From Acidobacteriota bacterium (GTDB taxonomy: Bacteria; Acidobacteriota; Blastocatellia; HR10), in the NCBI GenBank assembly GCA_030550025.1, contig JAUQQC010000007.1, forward strand, positions 57,501-121,500: a stretch of DNA of 64,000 nucleotides. Direction: 5' to 3'. Each line of letters begins with the position of its first letter. Position 1 is the stretch's first letter. The notes beneath the pieces were generated by a model. The model saw only the letters and a list, made by a program, of their open reading frames with translations. It was not told where the DNA came from and searched no databases. The translations under genes and the position numbers were made by a program. Below are positions 29,293 through 38,316 of this stretch, in pieces.

Positions 29293-29787
29293 TCAATCAC
29301 CCACTTTGCGAGCTTTCCTCGGCGGCGGAGAAACGCGCAAAGGCCAGGGGTCGGTCAAGAGCTTCTCCGGAGGTTCCAGATTCAGGACGCCTTGCACTTG
29401 GTACTCTCCAGGAGGCACGCGACGACCCCGCATATCCGTAAGCTTCCACGTCGCCTCGAAGATCAACTCTTCTCCGGGCTCGAGGCTTCGGCGTTCGAGA
29501 ATCGGCTGGATGATCTTCCCTCGTTGCCACTCCCACACGAGCGTCCCATCCAAACGCTTCACCAGAAAGTTATACGCCGGGCGCCCGCCGAGCGTGAGCA
29601 CGAGACGGCGCTCGCTCTCGTTTCGGACCCGCAACATCAAGTGGATCGCGCGACTGGCCTGCTCCATCGCTTCGATGCGCGCAGAGAGCGCCTGCCCCTC
29701 CATCGCACCGACTCCGATCGCGCTTCCCACAACGACAGCGAGAAGAAGGATCCTCCTTCCTTCGACGCCAGCGGAGGGAAGGTGCAT
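29293..29787 (-). CDS. BsuPI-domain (proteinase-inhibitor-like) secreted protein
   Basis: About 164 residues from the ATG at 29787 (MHLPSAGVEGRRILLL); a GTG at 29835 would add 16 residues and overlap the protease gene by 22 bases. A hydrophobic signal-like segment (about 12-28) is followed by a domain matching the BsuPI intracellular proteinase-inhibitor family: VRNESERRLVLTL, RPAYNFLVKRLDGTLVWEW, SLEPGEELIFEATW, VPPGEYQVQGVL. The Bacillus founding member inhibits a serine protease; most homologues are untested. It lies immediately after a secreted serine protease gene and is probably co-transcribed, so a protease-inhibitor pairing is plausible but inferred. Confidence 0.78.
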   Translation of the reverse strand: MHLPSAGVEGRRILLLAVVVGSAIGVGAMEGQALSARIEAMEQASRAIHLMLRVRNESERRLVLTLGGRPAYNFLVKRLDGTLVWEWQRGKIIQPILERRSLEPGEELIFEATWKLTDMRGRRVPPGEYQVQGVLNLEPPEKLLTDPWPLRVSPPPRKARKVGD

Positions 29788-29813
29788 CTCGTTTCGCTGC
29801 CCGAACGTTTCGT

Positions 29814-31082
29814 TCAGCAGGTTCCGACGGCGCACGTCCTCAGCGAGCCAAGCTCATCGCTGCGCTGGATATTCCCGATAGGGCTATAGACGAAACTCGT
29901 ACCGGAGGAATTCCCTCCCCAGAGCAATCCGTAGAGCGTGACACCCGATCCGTTGATCTTGAAAACTGGCGAGCCGCTATCCCCGGCGGCCACGGTCGCT
30001 TGGACGAAATCTTGACAAAGCAACACGATCCGCGTGCCGGTGACGCCGACGTTCACGCACGTCTGCGTGATCGGGCCTTGCGACCATCCCGTCGTGCGCC
30101 CGACCTTGTTGACCACTTCTCCGCGAATTCGTCGTGTGGCTTCAGCCGTGATCTGAAAGCTGCCCGTGATCTCGATCGCCCCTAAACTCGCGATTTGAGC
30201 CAGAGAGCCGAGGCTAGCGTTGACTCCAAAGGCGAGTTGAGCGAAGGCGCTATCGCTGTACCGGCAAAGCCTTCCGCGCGGGCAGCCCAAGCGCCACGTG
30301 TACAGCGGGTCGGCGATCTCCGTGCCAATGAATGTGTCTGTCGCCTCGAGCGGTTGCCAATACGGCGTGCCCTCCACACCGCCTTGCACGTTCGTGCAAT
30401 GCGAGGCTGTGACAAATCCCGCGACGCCCGAACGCACGGCGTTGAATCCCAATGTGCAGAGATAACCCGGGAAGTTAATCTGCAGTCCTCCGACCAAAGG
30501 ACGCACCTTGTCCCGCAGCGTGAGCATAGGGAGGATAGGCTCGACCTCCTCCACGATGACGGCTTCGCGTGGAACGCCGAGGGAAACCAGCGTCTCGATG
30601 ACCTCTTCAGCTGCCGCTTCGTTCTCCACGCCGATCCGCAGCCGATTCTGCGCCTCATCAATATCGGTCCACCTCACCCCTCTGAGCTCGAAGGCGTGGG
30701 GGAAGATTTGATCGTTCCACTCCTTGAGCTGTCGGAAGTTGTACCGGCCAGGCAGGATGCGGATGACTCCAGCGCGAAGTCGGGGTTCATCCCACCCAAG
30801 CACGCGGGCGATCGTCGCGCCGACCTCCCGGACCGAAAGTGTCGTGACCTCACCTTCGACCAGGTACACGGCGATCCGTCCGTTCTCGTCCAGGAATATC
30901 CCACCGAATCCCGGGATCTGTTCGGCGAGGCGGGCCAGCTGCTCGTCCAGCGTCTCCTCGGGTAGAGGAACCCGGGGCATCTGCGGGGTGAGCGTCGCGC
31001 TCCAAGCGCCGAAGCCCGAAGCGAGGATCAGACCGAGAAGGATGCTCGTAACTGAGGCGAGGCGTTTCAAGGTTTGTGTCAT
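29814..31082 (-). CDS. secreted chymotrypsin-like serine protease (S1 family, streptogrisin-like)
   Basis: A 422-residue exported protein with signal peptide (1-29). Residues about 35-185 form a propeptide-like region with two predicted alpha/beta halves (VEGEVTTLSVREVGATIARV; GVENEAAAEEVIETLVSLGV). The catalytic domain has the triad H228 (VTASHCT), D277 (RYSDSAFA) and S369 (AAGDSGSPVF), all intact. Paired cysteines near 225-230 and 265-272 suggest disulfides. The layout (pro-region plus compact S1 domain with GWSQGPI strand) resembles streptogrisin/alpha-lytic proteases. GGAG precedes the ATG, and a promoter-like pair lies 45-75 bases upstream. The BsuPI protein follows. Confidence 0.88.
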   Translation of the reverse strand: MTQTLKRLASVTSILLGLILASGFGAWSATLTPQMPRVPLPEETLDEQLARLAEQIPGFGGIFLDENGRIAVYLVEGEVTTLSVREVGATIARVLGWDEPRLRAGVIRILPGRYNFRQLKEWNDQIFPHAFELRGVRWTDIDEAQNRLRIGVENEAAAEEVIETLVSLGVPREAVIVEEVEPILPMLTLRDKVRPLVGGLQINFPGYLCTLGFNAVRSGVAGFVTASHCTNVQGGVEGTPYWQPLEATDTFIGTEIADPLYTWRLGCPRGRLCRYSDSAFAQLAFGVNASLGSLAQIASLGAIEITGSFQITAEATRRIRGEVVNKVGRTTGWSQGPITQTCVNVGVTGTRIVLLCQDFVQATVAAGDSGSPVFKINGSGVTLYGLLWGGNSSGTSFVYSPIGNIQRSDELGSLRTCAVGTC

Positions 31083-31126
31083 CGTCTTCTCCCTTTTCTC
31101 ATCGGCAGATCAAACGACCGGCCCGT

Positions 31127-31155
31127 ACTCTACTTCTTCCACTGCTCAAAGTCAA
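31127..31155 (-). promoter_or_regulatory. sigma-70-like promoter of the secreted protease
   Basis: Minus strand TTGACT (31155-31150), 17-base spacer, TAGAGT (31132-31127), ending 44 bases before the protease ATG. Spacing is ideal and each hexamer has 4-5 consensus bases. Confidence 0.5.
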
Positions 31156-32105
31156 GAAGGGTGCGTAAGGAAGAATAAGCAGGGCCATTGCCACCCGCAA
31201 GCCCGCGAAGGGAGCATCCAAACTAAGGGTGAGCGCGAGCGAGCCCTAGAGAGGTGAGCCTCCCGCCACCACTAAGCCCATAAGGTGAGAATCTCACCCA
31301 AGGTGAGCACAGTGAATCCCTGGATCGCGCGTCCCCTTCAGGATTCCCACCAAGCTCGCGCATATAAACAGTCCATGCGGACAAGGAGAACGATGCAGGC
31401 ATTTCTCCAGGTGGGGGTTCTCCTCAGTATTAGGCGATAGGGGGATGACCGAGTGGGCCGTGCCCTTTGGAGATTTTGGGGGGGATCGTATGCCGTCCCC
31501 GATCGTCCGCCTCGCAGGTTTGAGGCGAAGCAGAGTGACCGCAACGAGGTTCGCCGCATCTGCTCATCTTGAATCAGCGCCTGGAGATATCTGTCAGCTT
31601 CTATCTCCAATAGGCCTGCCACACGATGTTGCGATTCAAGCCAGTTTCCTTGAACAACGTCACGATGTCTTGGGATGGAAGGTAATGTATCACCTCTTCG
31701 CAGGTCGTCTGCTAACAAGGCCAGCTTAATGCAGTCCATGATCGGAACGTGAGGCGGAATTGGGCTATTTCGAAAAACTTGCATGTCGTCCCTCATGTCC
31801 TCTTCGTATCCTTGGGAGGATCGAAAATGGTTCGGATTTCTAGGCCGAGCCGGCTTATGATATTTCTGGCGACTAGCGGTGGTCGAATTGACATTTATCC
31901 ATTAGGTGTGTCATAATATGGTGTTCGACTTTTGAGACAATTGTGTTGTTACAAACCATTATGAACTCTTGTTGGAAACTGAGGGAATTGTTCAATGAGA
32001 GGAGCGAAAAGGTCCGACGTGGTAGTCAGCTACGCCTCGTCAGGAGCGCCTTTTAGAACTTGGGAAAGCGTCGCTGCTGAGATGGGCTCCCTGAGAGGTG
32101 AGCTT
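31156..32105. other. 950-base low-coding boundary region
   Basis: Lies between the minus-strand core operons and the plus-strand accessory block. It holds a 15-base palindrome GGTGAGA-A-TCTCACC (31284-31298) that could be an operator, and a good plus-strand promoter at 31888. A 152-codon minus-strand frame (31338-31796) has some protein-like stretches (GLLEIEADRYLQALIQDEQ) but ends in Arg/Pro-rich sequence and matches nothing I know. It may be a decayed gene. The sequence is less GC-rich than the region to its left. Confidence 0.4.
31888..31917 (+). promoter_or_regulatory. strong sigma-70-like promoter in front of the TonB-receptor pseudogene
   Basis: TTGACA (31888-31893), 18-base spacer, CATAAT (31912-31917). 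It points into the decayed TonB receptor gene whose first ATG is about 190 bases downstream, so it may now drive only a non-coding or truncated transcript. Confidence 0.5.
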
Positions 32106-33120
32106 ATGACTCGATTCGGTGAGCCAATCTGTCGAAGGGTTTGGGGATGATTAGGTATTCTTGATTCTTGCCCTGCTGGCGGTGATCGCACTGAGTGTAA
32201 GCATGATAGTGTTTGGCCAACGGATGACCACCACGATTGAAGGCGTCATCACTAACCCACAGAGTGCCGTTATCTCTGGTGCCAAGGTCACGTCCTGGAC
32301 ATAGCGATGGGCTTGAGGCACTCAATCGTGACCAGTAACACCAGCTTTTATTCGATCCTGCAGTTGTCCATCAGCAGTTGTAGTCTCGCGATGGAGGCGC
32401 GGGAGTTCCAAGCTGGCATCCAAAAAGACATTGCGTTTTAGATTGAGCAAATGGCTCGCATCAATGTTGAGCTGAAGGTAGGAAGGACAACGCTAGCGAC
32501 CGTCATTCCAACCATCATTTTATCGGTGGAGGCGGCTCGAGGATTCCATGCGTTGCAGAACTTCAACTCCAAGGAGTTTGGGACGTTCGGTTTAGGTCAA
32601 GTTAACATCGCCATAAAGTCAGGTAGCAATACCTGGCACGGCTCGGCCTCTGAGCTTCTTCGCAATGATCGGTTGGACGCCAAGGACTTCTTTGATCTGG
32701 CCAACCGTGATAAACCGGCGTTCTGACAGAACAACTTTGGTGGCAGTTCAGACGGTCCCATCATTGGGGATCTGGCCTTCTTCTTTACCTATTGAGGGGC
32801 TGCGCATTCGCAAGGAGGAGATGATGCCCTCGGCACTGCTGAGGGCCAACGAGCGGCTCAGACTTTTCAGTTTCCCGGTCAGGGATCCAGCGACCGGGCA
32901 GAGTTATCCGACGGTGACCGTTGATGGTCAGACCTTTTTCCAAGTTCCTGTTGGGCCCATTGCTCAAACGATCATCAATCGCTTCTTCCCTGTTCCTAAC
33001 TTGCAGTCCCATAGTCGTGGACTCAATCATGTCTCGGTAGCCCAGCGCATCGAAGATCGCGATCGCAACATCAAACAACATCTCCGTAATGCTACACCGG
33101 AGATGCCTCTTGAGATGCGC
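32106..33120 (+). pseudogene. decayed Oar-type TonB-dependent receptor (5' third only)
   Basis: Pieces of one protein appear in successive frames: a signal peptide (FLILALLAVIALSVSMIVFGQ from 32158), a carboxypeptidase-regulatory domain (TTIEGVITNPQSAVISGAKV, then a TAG), a TNTSFYSILQL-like strand, then NIAIKSGSNTWHGSASELLR and NDRLDAKDFFDLANRDKPAF ending in TGA, then QNNFGGSSDGPIIG, and RDPATGQSYPTVTVDGQTFF with VPVGPIAQTIINRFFPVPN. These match the intact receptor at 49.7 kb (NIAIKSGSNDFHGSVYEFFR, NDRLNARNFFDTAKPLYQQN). At least three stops or frame changes are present, and about two thirds of the expected barrel is missing before the MFS gene. It is clearly non-functional. Confidence 0.85.
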
Positions 33121-33261
33121 ACACAGGTTGATCCAGGCTTTTCTCGACTTCGCCGTCGATCAGACTCCTTGCTGAGCTTCTCTAGGCGTGCTGGGTTACG
33201 TGTAAACCAGCTTTCTTGAAATTAAGGAGTTGGCGCGGGGCTTCGTATGAAGGAGGATCGC

Positions 33262-34605
33262 ATGCGAGAATCGGCGGGACCTTCCTCGGTCGCTGACAGC
33301 GCTGTGGCGTCGCCTCGGATTTTTTATGGGTGGTATATCGCACTGGCCGCTGTAGTCATCTACTTCATGACAAATGGCGCGACTGTTGCCGTGCCACCGG
33401 TCTTCTATCCCAAATTCATCGAAGAGTTCCGGTCAACAGAAGCGGCGGTTACCTTCTGCGGTGCAATTACGCTGATGCTGGCGGGACTGCTGGCCCCGCT
33501 GGGTGGGGCCTTGATCGATCGGTTCGGGGTGCGGCGACTAATGCGAGTAGGCATCTTGATGCTGGCTGCTAGTGTTACGCTCTATCCGTTCGTTGGAGCG
33601 ATCTGGCACCTTTATATTCTGCATGCGCTGTTTGCTGTGGCGTTAATTCTCTGCGGTCTGCTTATTAACGTCGTCTTGCTCTCGAACTGGTTTGTGGCAC
33701 GGCGCGGAACCGTGATTGGATTGCTAGTGGCCGGCTCCAGCTTGGCTGGCGCCATCCTGCCGAATGTAGTCGCCCCCATTATCGCCCACCCGGACTATGG
33801 CTGGCGTTGGGGCTATGGGGTCATTGCCGGGTTAGTGTGGCTGGTGGCTGTGCCGCTGACCTTCCTGGTGATCAAAGAACATCCGCGCGAGGTTGGACAA
33901 CACGCGGACGGCCGTGTCCCCAGTGAAAATCCGTCGGCCATGATGAGCGACGGACCGATCGTACTGCCTGGCGTGATGTTCCGAGATGCCCTCAAAACCA
34001 GCGTCTTGTGGTTTCTGGCCCTCGGGTCGGCGTTCATCTGGTTCGCCATCCTGGCGGTGCAAAATCAACTGGTCATCTACCTCAAGCGCGACCTGGGACT
34101 CTCGCAGGAACTGGCCGCCTTCTACTTGAGCCTGATCTTCATGTTCAGCATCGCTGGCAAATTTGGCTTCGGCTACTTGAGCGACCAGTTCACCAAACGA
34201 AGCATTATGATTCTCACCACGGCCCTGCTGTTTGTCGGCAGTCTGCTGCTACTCAAATTCGACCCTGACGCCGGAGGATTTCCCTTGGGCTTGGTGACCG
34301 GTCGCGCTCAGCTCATCACGTTTGCCGTGTTGTTCGGACTGGGCTACGGCGGCACTTTCAGCATGATTCAGCTCATGGTGCCGGAATGCTTCGGTCCCCG
34401 GGAGCTGGGACGTATCCTGGGTCTGGTGACACTGATTGATACATTTGGGGCGTTTGCTGGGATTACGCTCACCGGATACTTGCGCACAGCCACCGGAAGT
34501 TACCTGATCCCTTTTCTGACGGTGGTGATCGTCTCACTGCTGGGGTTGATTAACGTGTGGTTCGTGCGACCATTGCCTTATGAGACGAGGACAATTGGAC
34601 GGTGA
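33262..34605 (+). CDS. MFS transporter, oxalate/formate-antiporter or monocarboxylate type
   Basis: A 447-residue 12-TM inner-membrane carrier. The start is the ATG at 33262 because AAGGAGG ends 6 bases before it; an in-frame ATG 15 bases earlier overlaps that site. Family features: FYGWYIALAAVVIYFMTNGA in TM1, DRFGVRRLMRVG (motif A between TM2 and TM3), WFVARRGTVIGLLVAGSSLAG in TM4-5, and GYLSDQFTKRSIMIL in the second half. These fit the OFA/MCT group that moves small organic anions. As the first intact gene of the accessory block it may import or export a carboxylate intermediate; the substrate is unknown. Confidence 0.85.
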   Translation: MRESAGPSSVADSAVASPRIFYGWYIALAAVVIYFMTNGATVAVPPVFYPKFIEEFRSTEAAVTFCGAITLMLAGLLAPLGGALIDRFGVRRLMRVGILMLAASVTLYPFVGAIWHLYILHALFAVALILCGLLINVVLLSNWFVARRGTVIGLLVAGSSLAGAILPNVVAPIIAHPDYGWRWGYGVIAGLVWLVAVPLTFLVIKEHPREVGQHADGRVPSENPSAMMSDGPIVLPGVMFRDALKTSVLWFLALGSAFIWFAILAVQNQLVIYLKRDLGLSQELAAFYLSLIFMFSIAGKFGFGYLSDQFTKRSIMILTTALLFVGSLLLLKFDPDAGGFPLGLVTGRAQLITFAVLFGLGYGGTFSMIQLMVPECFGPRELGRILGLVTLIDTFGAFAGITLTGYLRTATGSYLIPFLTVVIVSLLGLINVWFVRPLPYETRTIGR

Positions 34606-35778
34606 GTATGTCTTGGGCCCTTCTTTGTAACTTGTGATTGGTCATTCCCACAAATAAGCAAATAAGCCTAGTAACGAATCACCAGCAATTCGGAACGAGG
34701 CACGTGCAACCGTTTATTTCAGACATGTTGGAAAGCGATTAGGGAGGTCATATTTAACATCATGCAGCAGTCTCTGTTTTTGTGGGATGAGGGCATGAAG
34801 GTAGACCCCGGCTGTTCCTGTCGCCGGGGCCACGTTCAGCACGGTTCTGTTCCAACCCTGCCTCCTTATCATCAACTCAGCGACCCATCTTGAGGATAAG
34901 CCATTCAATCCATCCCTGGTGATTCATTCTCCCACCTGGATCAATGGCCTCTGAAAGTTGTTCATCGGGACTCCTTGGCCCTTATCAGTTCTTGACAGAG
35001 GTGGGTAGGTTGTGGTAAAAATATAACCTCAGGTTGATGTGAATATCAGGCCACTTACAAGGTGGCAGAGCATGTAGGGTCATTATGATACTGTGCTGTG
35101 GTGGGTCAGACAACCGAGCTGGTATAGACAGCGGCGGTGGGGATGGCTTGTCCACAGGCAGTATGGCGAGAGGTGGTTAGGTTGGATCCGCTGCGGGGGG
35201 GCGAAGGTGGCAGTGACGGTCTCGAACGGTGGCAATGTATGCCGGAGTTGCGATTTGATCGGCAGTGGCATTGGTGAGGGGAAGTTCGTTTCTGTTTGGC
35301 GGGGGCACGGTTGGTGGTGTTGGCTCACTGGAGACGGGGCAAGGACAAGCGATAGGGCACAAAGTTCTTCCCACCCCGTGAGTGGATAAGCTCCGTTGTG
35401 CTGCCTCTACGCCTTTTAGGGACTCGGTAAGAAGCGCTGTTGGCGCAGGAGGCGGAAGCCCACCTATCGATAACGAGGACTGGGATTCCCAAGGAACTGG
35501 GTAGCGGCATCTGATCCACCGAACTCGAGAAAGCTCATGGAGAGAATAGCCAGGCTGGGACTTCGATCGCATCGGCTTAACTCCGGTAATAGCATTCGCC
35601 AAGAGAGGATTTTCTATCTTACGGTGTCGATCAGAAGCAAATTCGAATTACTCAAGCAGGACCGCTCTTACTGATGTGGAGGACAAGCAATTGTACGCCC
35701 ATCGAGAAGCTCCTTTGCTTCAGGTTAGTGAGATGAGGGTAACTCACCGTAAGCAGCTATGAGGAGTAAGGGACGGAG
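34606..35778. other. 1.17-kb region without a recognisable gene
   Basis: No open frame here has a convincing start, ribosome-binding site or family signature. Short frames on the minus strand are Pro/Arg/His rich. A promoter-like TTGACA-N18-TAAAAA lies at 34992-35021 on the plus strand, and G-rich sequence fills about 35090-35350. It could hold an untranslated RNA or the long leader of the CoA-ligase genes. Decayed genes cannot be excluded. Confidence 0.45.
34992..35021 (+). promoter_or_regulatory. orphan sigma-70-like promoter
   Basis: TTGACA (34992-34997), 18-base spacer, TAAAAA (35016-35021), with TATAAC just after. The next gene on this strand starts about 760 bases downstream, so its transcript would have a very long leader or be non-coding. 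Confidence 0.35.
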
Positions 35779-37368
35779 ATGGCTCGACTACACGAATATC
35801 AGGGGAAAGAGCTCCTCAGAAAGTACGGCATCAACACTCCTGAAGGCCAACTAGCCAGTAGTCCAGAAGAGGCCCGTCGTATCGCTGCTGAGTTAGCTCG
35901 GCCAGTAGTTGTGAAAGCGCAAGTATGGGTGACCGGACGTGCTAGCTTGGGAGGGATCCGCTTCGCCGACTCGCCAGACGAGGCGGCAGCTGCCGCCCGC
36001 CAAATCCTGTCGCTGAAGGTGCGGAGTTTTCCTGTCGAGCGGGTACTAGTCGAAGAGCGGTTGTCCATCTGTCGCGAGTTGTATGCCGGTCTTCTCATTG
36101 ATGACAGTGCCCGTCGTCCACTGCTGCTGGTGAGTTCGGTGGGGGGCACGGGGATTGAAGAGATCGCCCGCTCACAGCCTGAGAAGGTGGCTCGGCTACA
36201 CGTTGATCTTGGAGAGGGCGTGCCGGAGGCCAAAGCGCGACGTCTGGTTGGCCAGGTCGGAATTGACGATCCGCTCCAGACCCACGTTGCCGATGTGCTC
36301 GTGAGGTTGTATCAACTGGCCCGGGGCGTCGAGGCGCGCGCTGCTGAGATTAACCCCTTGGTGCTCACCACGGATGGTCGGCTGGTGGCTGCCGACTGTC
36401 GCATCACGGTGGACGACTATGCGGTATTCCGTCATCCCGAGCTTGGGATTGAGATTGCTCGCGAGCTAAATCATCCGCCGACATTACTGGATAAGATTGC
36501 TTATGAGGTGGAGAAAAATGACTATCGAGGCACGTTCTATTTCGCTCAGATGGAGCAAGGCTTTGAGGCTGGGCAGGGATACATCGGGTTTCATGGTGCA
36601 GGCGGCGGCGGCTCGATGATGGCTATGGATGCATTGATGCGGCGAGGATTCAAAGTGGCTAACTTCTGCGATACCAGTGGAAATCCACCGGCATCCAAAG
36701 TTTATCGCGCCGCCAAGATCATTCTCGCCCAACCCAACATTGATGCTTACTTCGGCTCCGGCTCCGGCGTGGCTAGCCAAGAACAGTTTCATGTGGCTCG
36801 TGGGCTAGTTAAGGCATTTCGCGAGGAGAATCTCTCAATTCCAGCCGTGATGCGCTTGGGCGGCAATGGTGAGGACCAAGCGGTGGAGATCCTAGAGAAC
36901 TACACGCGGGATCTGCCGGCTCCGGTCAAGGGATTCAAGAAAGATGACTCAATAGAGACCTGCGTCGAGTATCTGCAGATGTTGCTCACGGAGCAAAAGA
37001 GAGGGGAAAAGCGAGAGAAGCCAATCCGCCGACAGGCTCCGGCTCCGCTGCCAGAAAAACCCTATCAGTTTGACATCCGCACCGGGCAGATCATTTATGA
37101 TCACGCCCTGTGCGCCAAGTGTGAGACGAAGATCTGCGTCCAGGTTTGTGTCCCGCAGATTCTTAAGCTAGAGAATGGCGTTCCCGTGCTGGCCATTACT
37201 CGTGAAGAAGCCAAACAAGGGGGATGCATTGAATGTCTAGCCTGCGAGGTGGAATGTTGGTTTCACGGACATCAAGGGGCTCGCATTCTTTTACCCATTC
37301 CCGGATTGGACGAGTATCTCAGGGCTCAATCACCCTTACAGGGAAATCCTAGAATCCTAAAATTCTAA
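35779..37368 (+). CDS. NDP-forming acyl-CoA ligase beta subunit fused to a 2x[4Fe-4S] ferredoxin domain
   Basis: A 529-residue protein. Residues 1-400 are a succinyl-CoA-synthetase beta-type ATP-grasp subunit: start MARLHEYQGKELLRKYGI, VVKAQVWVTGRASLGGIRFA, then AAEINPLVLTTDGRLVAADCR and GGNGEDQAVEILEN. After a charged linker (about 400-430) comes a ferredoxin-like domain with two complete cluster motifs: C445-x2-C448-x4-C453-x3-C457 and C483-x2-C486-x2-C489-x3-C493. Ordinary SucC is about 390 residues and has no such tail. The alpha subunit gene follows after 42 bases, and a citrate-synthase-fold lyase after that. This recalls the citryl-CoA synthetase/citryl-CoA lyase pair of Hydrogenobacter, but the acid substrate is not known. 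The ferredoxin tail may link CoA activation to an electron carrier or just be structural. Confidence 0.85.
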   Translation: MARLHEYQGKELLRKYGINTPEGQLASSPEEARRIAAELARPVVVKAQVWVTGRASLGGIRFADSPDEAAAAARQILSLKVRSFPVERVLVEERLSICRELYAGLLIDDSARRPLLLVSSVGGTGIEEIARSQPEKVARLHVDLGEGVPEAKARRLVGQVGIDDPLQTHVADVLVRLYQLARGVEARAAEINPLVLTTDGRLVAADCRITVDDYAVFRHPELGIEIARELNHPPTLLDKIAYEVEKNDYRGTFYFAQMEQGFEAGQGYIGFHGAGGGGSMMAMDALMRRGFKVANFCDTSGNPPASKVYRAAKIILAQPNIDAYFGSGSGVASQEQFHVARGLVKAFREENLSIPAVMRLGGNGEDQAVEILENYTRDLPAPVKGFKKDDSIETCVEYLQMLLTEQKRGEKREKPIRRQAPAPLPEKPYQFDIRTGQIIYDHALCAKCETKICVQVCVPQILKLENGVPVLAITREEAKQGGCIECLACEVECWFHGHQGARILLPIPGLDEYLRAQSPLQGNPRILKF

Positions 37369-37410
37369 ATCCGAGGGCTGTTTCGGATTTGCAATTTTCC
37401 TCCCGCGGAT

Positions 37411-38316
37411 ATGGCGATTCTAGTTGATGGCACCGAACGCGTCCTGGTTCAGGGCATTACCGGGAGAGAGGGTTCGACCCGCACACGGTTGATGATTGAC
37501 TATGGCACCAAGGTGGTTGCCGGCTGTACGCCGGGCAAGGGCGGGGCCGTGGTTCATGGCGTGCCGGTCTTCGACACGGTTGTTGAGGCACAGGCGGCGG
37601 TGGGGCCGATCGATATCAGTGTCGTCTTTGTTCCTGCGCCGACGGTCAAAGAAGCAGCGTTGGAGGCCATCGCTGCTGGCATTAAGCTATTAGTCCTCAT
37701 TCCTGATCGGGTGCCGCTTTATGATGTGTTGGAAATCGTGCGCGTCGCTGAGCAGCACGGCGCCCAATTTGTGGGTCCGAATACGGTCGGCGTGCTTAGC
37801 CCGGGCCGGGGTGTGCTGGGCATGGTAGGCGGGCGGGCTGAGTTGGCGCGAGCTTGGTTTAAGCCCGGGCCTGTAGGCATCGTCTCGCGCAGCGGCGGCA
37901 TGAGCGTTTCAACGGCCTACTACTTGGGCAAGGAAGGCATTGGGACCAGTACGATCGTCCACGTCGGGGGCGATGCCATTGTCGGCTTACCTATGCCTGA
38001 GGTGGTCAAGCTATTTGAAGCTGATGAGCAAACGGAGGCAGTCGTCTTGTTCGGAGAGATCGGTACATCCCAAGAAGAGCGAGTAGCTGATTTGATTGAG
38101 CGGGGAGAGTTCACCAAGCCACTCATTGCCTACATTGGCGGTGTAGCCGCTACGTCCGGGATGCGCTTTTCCCATGCTGGAGCCATCGTAGAAGGTGACC
38201 GAGGGACGTATGAAGGCAAGGTCAAGCGGCTCCGAGAGGTTGGCGCCTATGTTGTTGACTCTTTCCATGACATACCCCACGTCACCAAACGAGTTTTGAA
38301 GCGGCGCCGCGGATGA
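37411..38316 (+). CDS. NDP-forming acyl-CoA ligase alpha subunit (SucD-like)
   Basis: A 301-residue partner of the preceding beta subunit. Rossmann CoA-binding domain at the N-terminus (VLVQGITGREGSTRTRLMIDYGT, residues 12-34, and GPNTVGVLSPG near 126-136). The ligase domain carries the phosphohistidine H255 in FSHAGAIVEGDRGTYEGK, as in succinyl-CoA synthetase alpha. VSRSGGMSVSTAYYLGKEGIG is also conserved. It differs from ordinary SucD in its genome context (no TCA genes), so it probably activates a different di- or tricarboxylate. No clear Shine-Dalgarno is visible; the gap to the beta gene carries a GAAATCC-like degenerate repeat. Confidence 0.87.
   Translation: MAILVDGTERVLVQGITGREGSTRTRLMIDYGTKVVAGCTPGKGGAVVHGVPVFDTVVEAQAAVGPIDISVVFVPAPTVKEAALEAIAAGIKLLVLIPDRVPLYDVLEIVRVAEQHGAQFVGPNTVGVLSPGRGVLGMVGGRAELARAWFKPGPVGIVSRSGGMSVSTAYYLGKEGIGTSTIVHVGGDAIVGLPMPEVVKLFEADEQTEAVVLFGEIGTSQEERVADLIERGEFTKPLIAYIGGVAATSGMRFSHAGAIVEGDRGTYEGKVKRLREVGAYVVDSFHDIPHVTKRVLKRRRG

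Noticed and set aside
31338..31796. 152-codon minus-strand frame at the island edge
   Set aside because: Partly protein-like but without recognised family, start signal or neighbours; listed only as part of the low-coding region.
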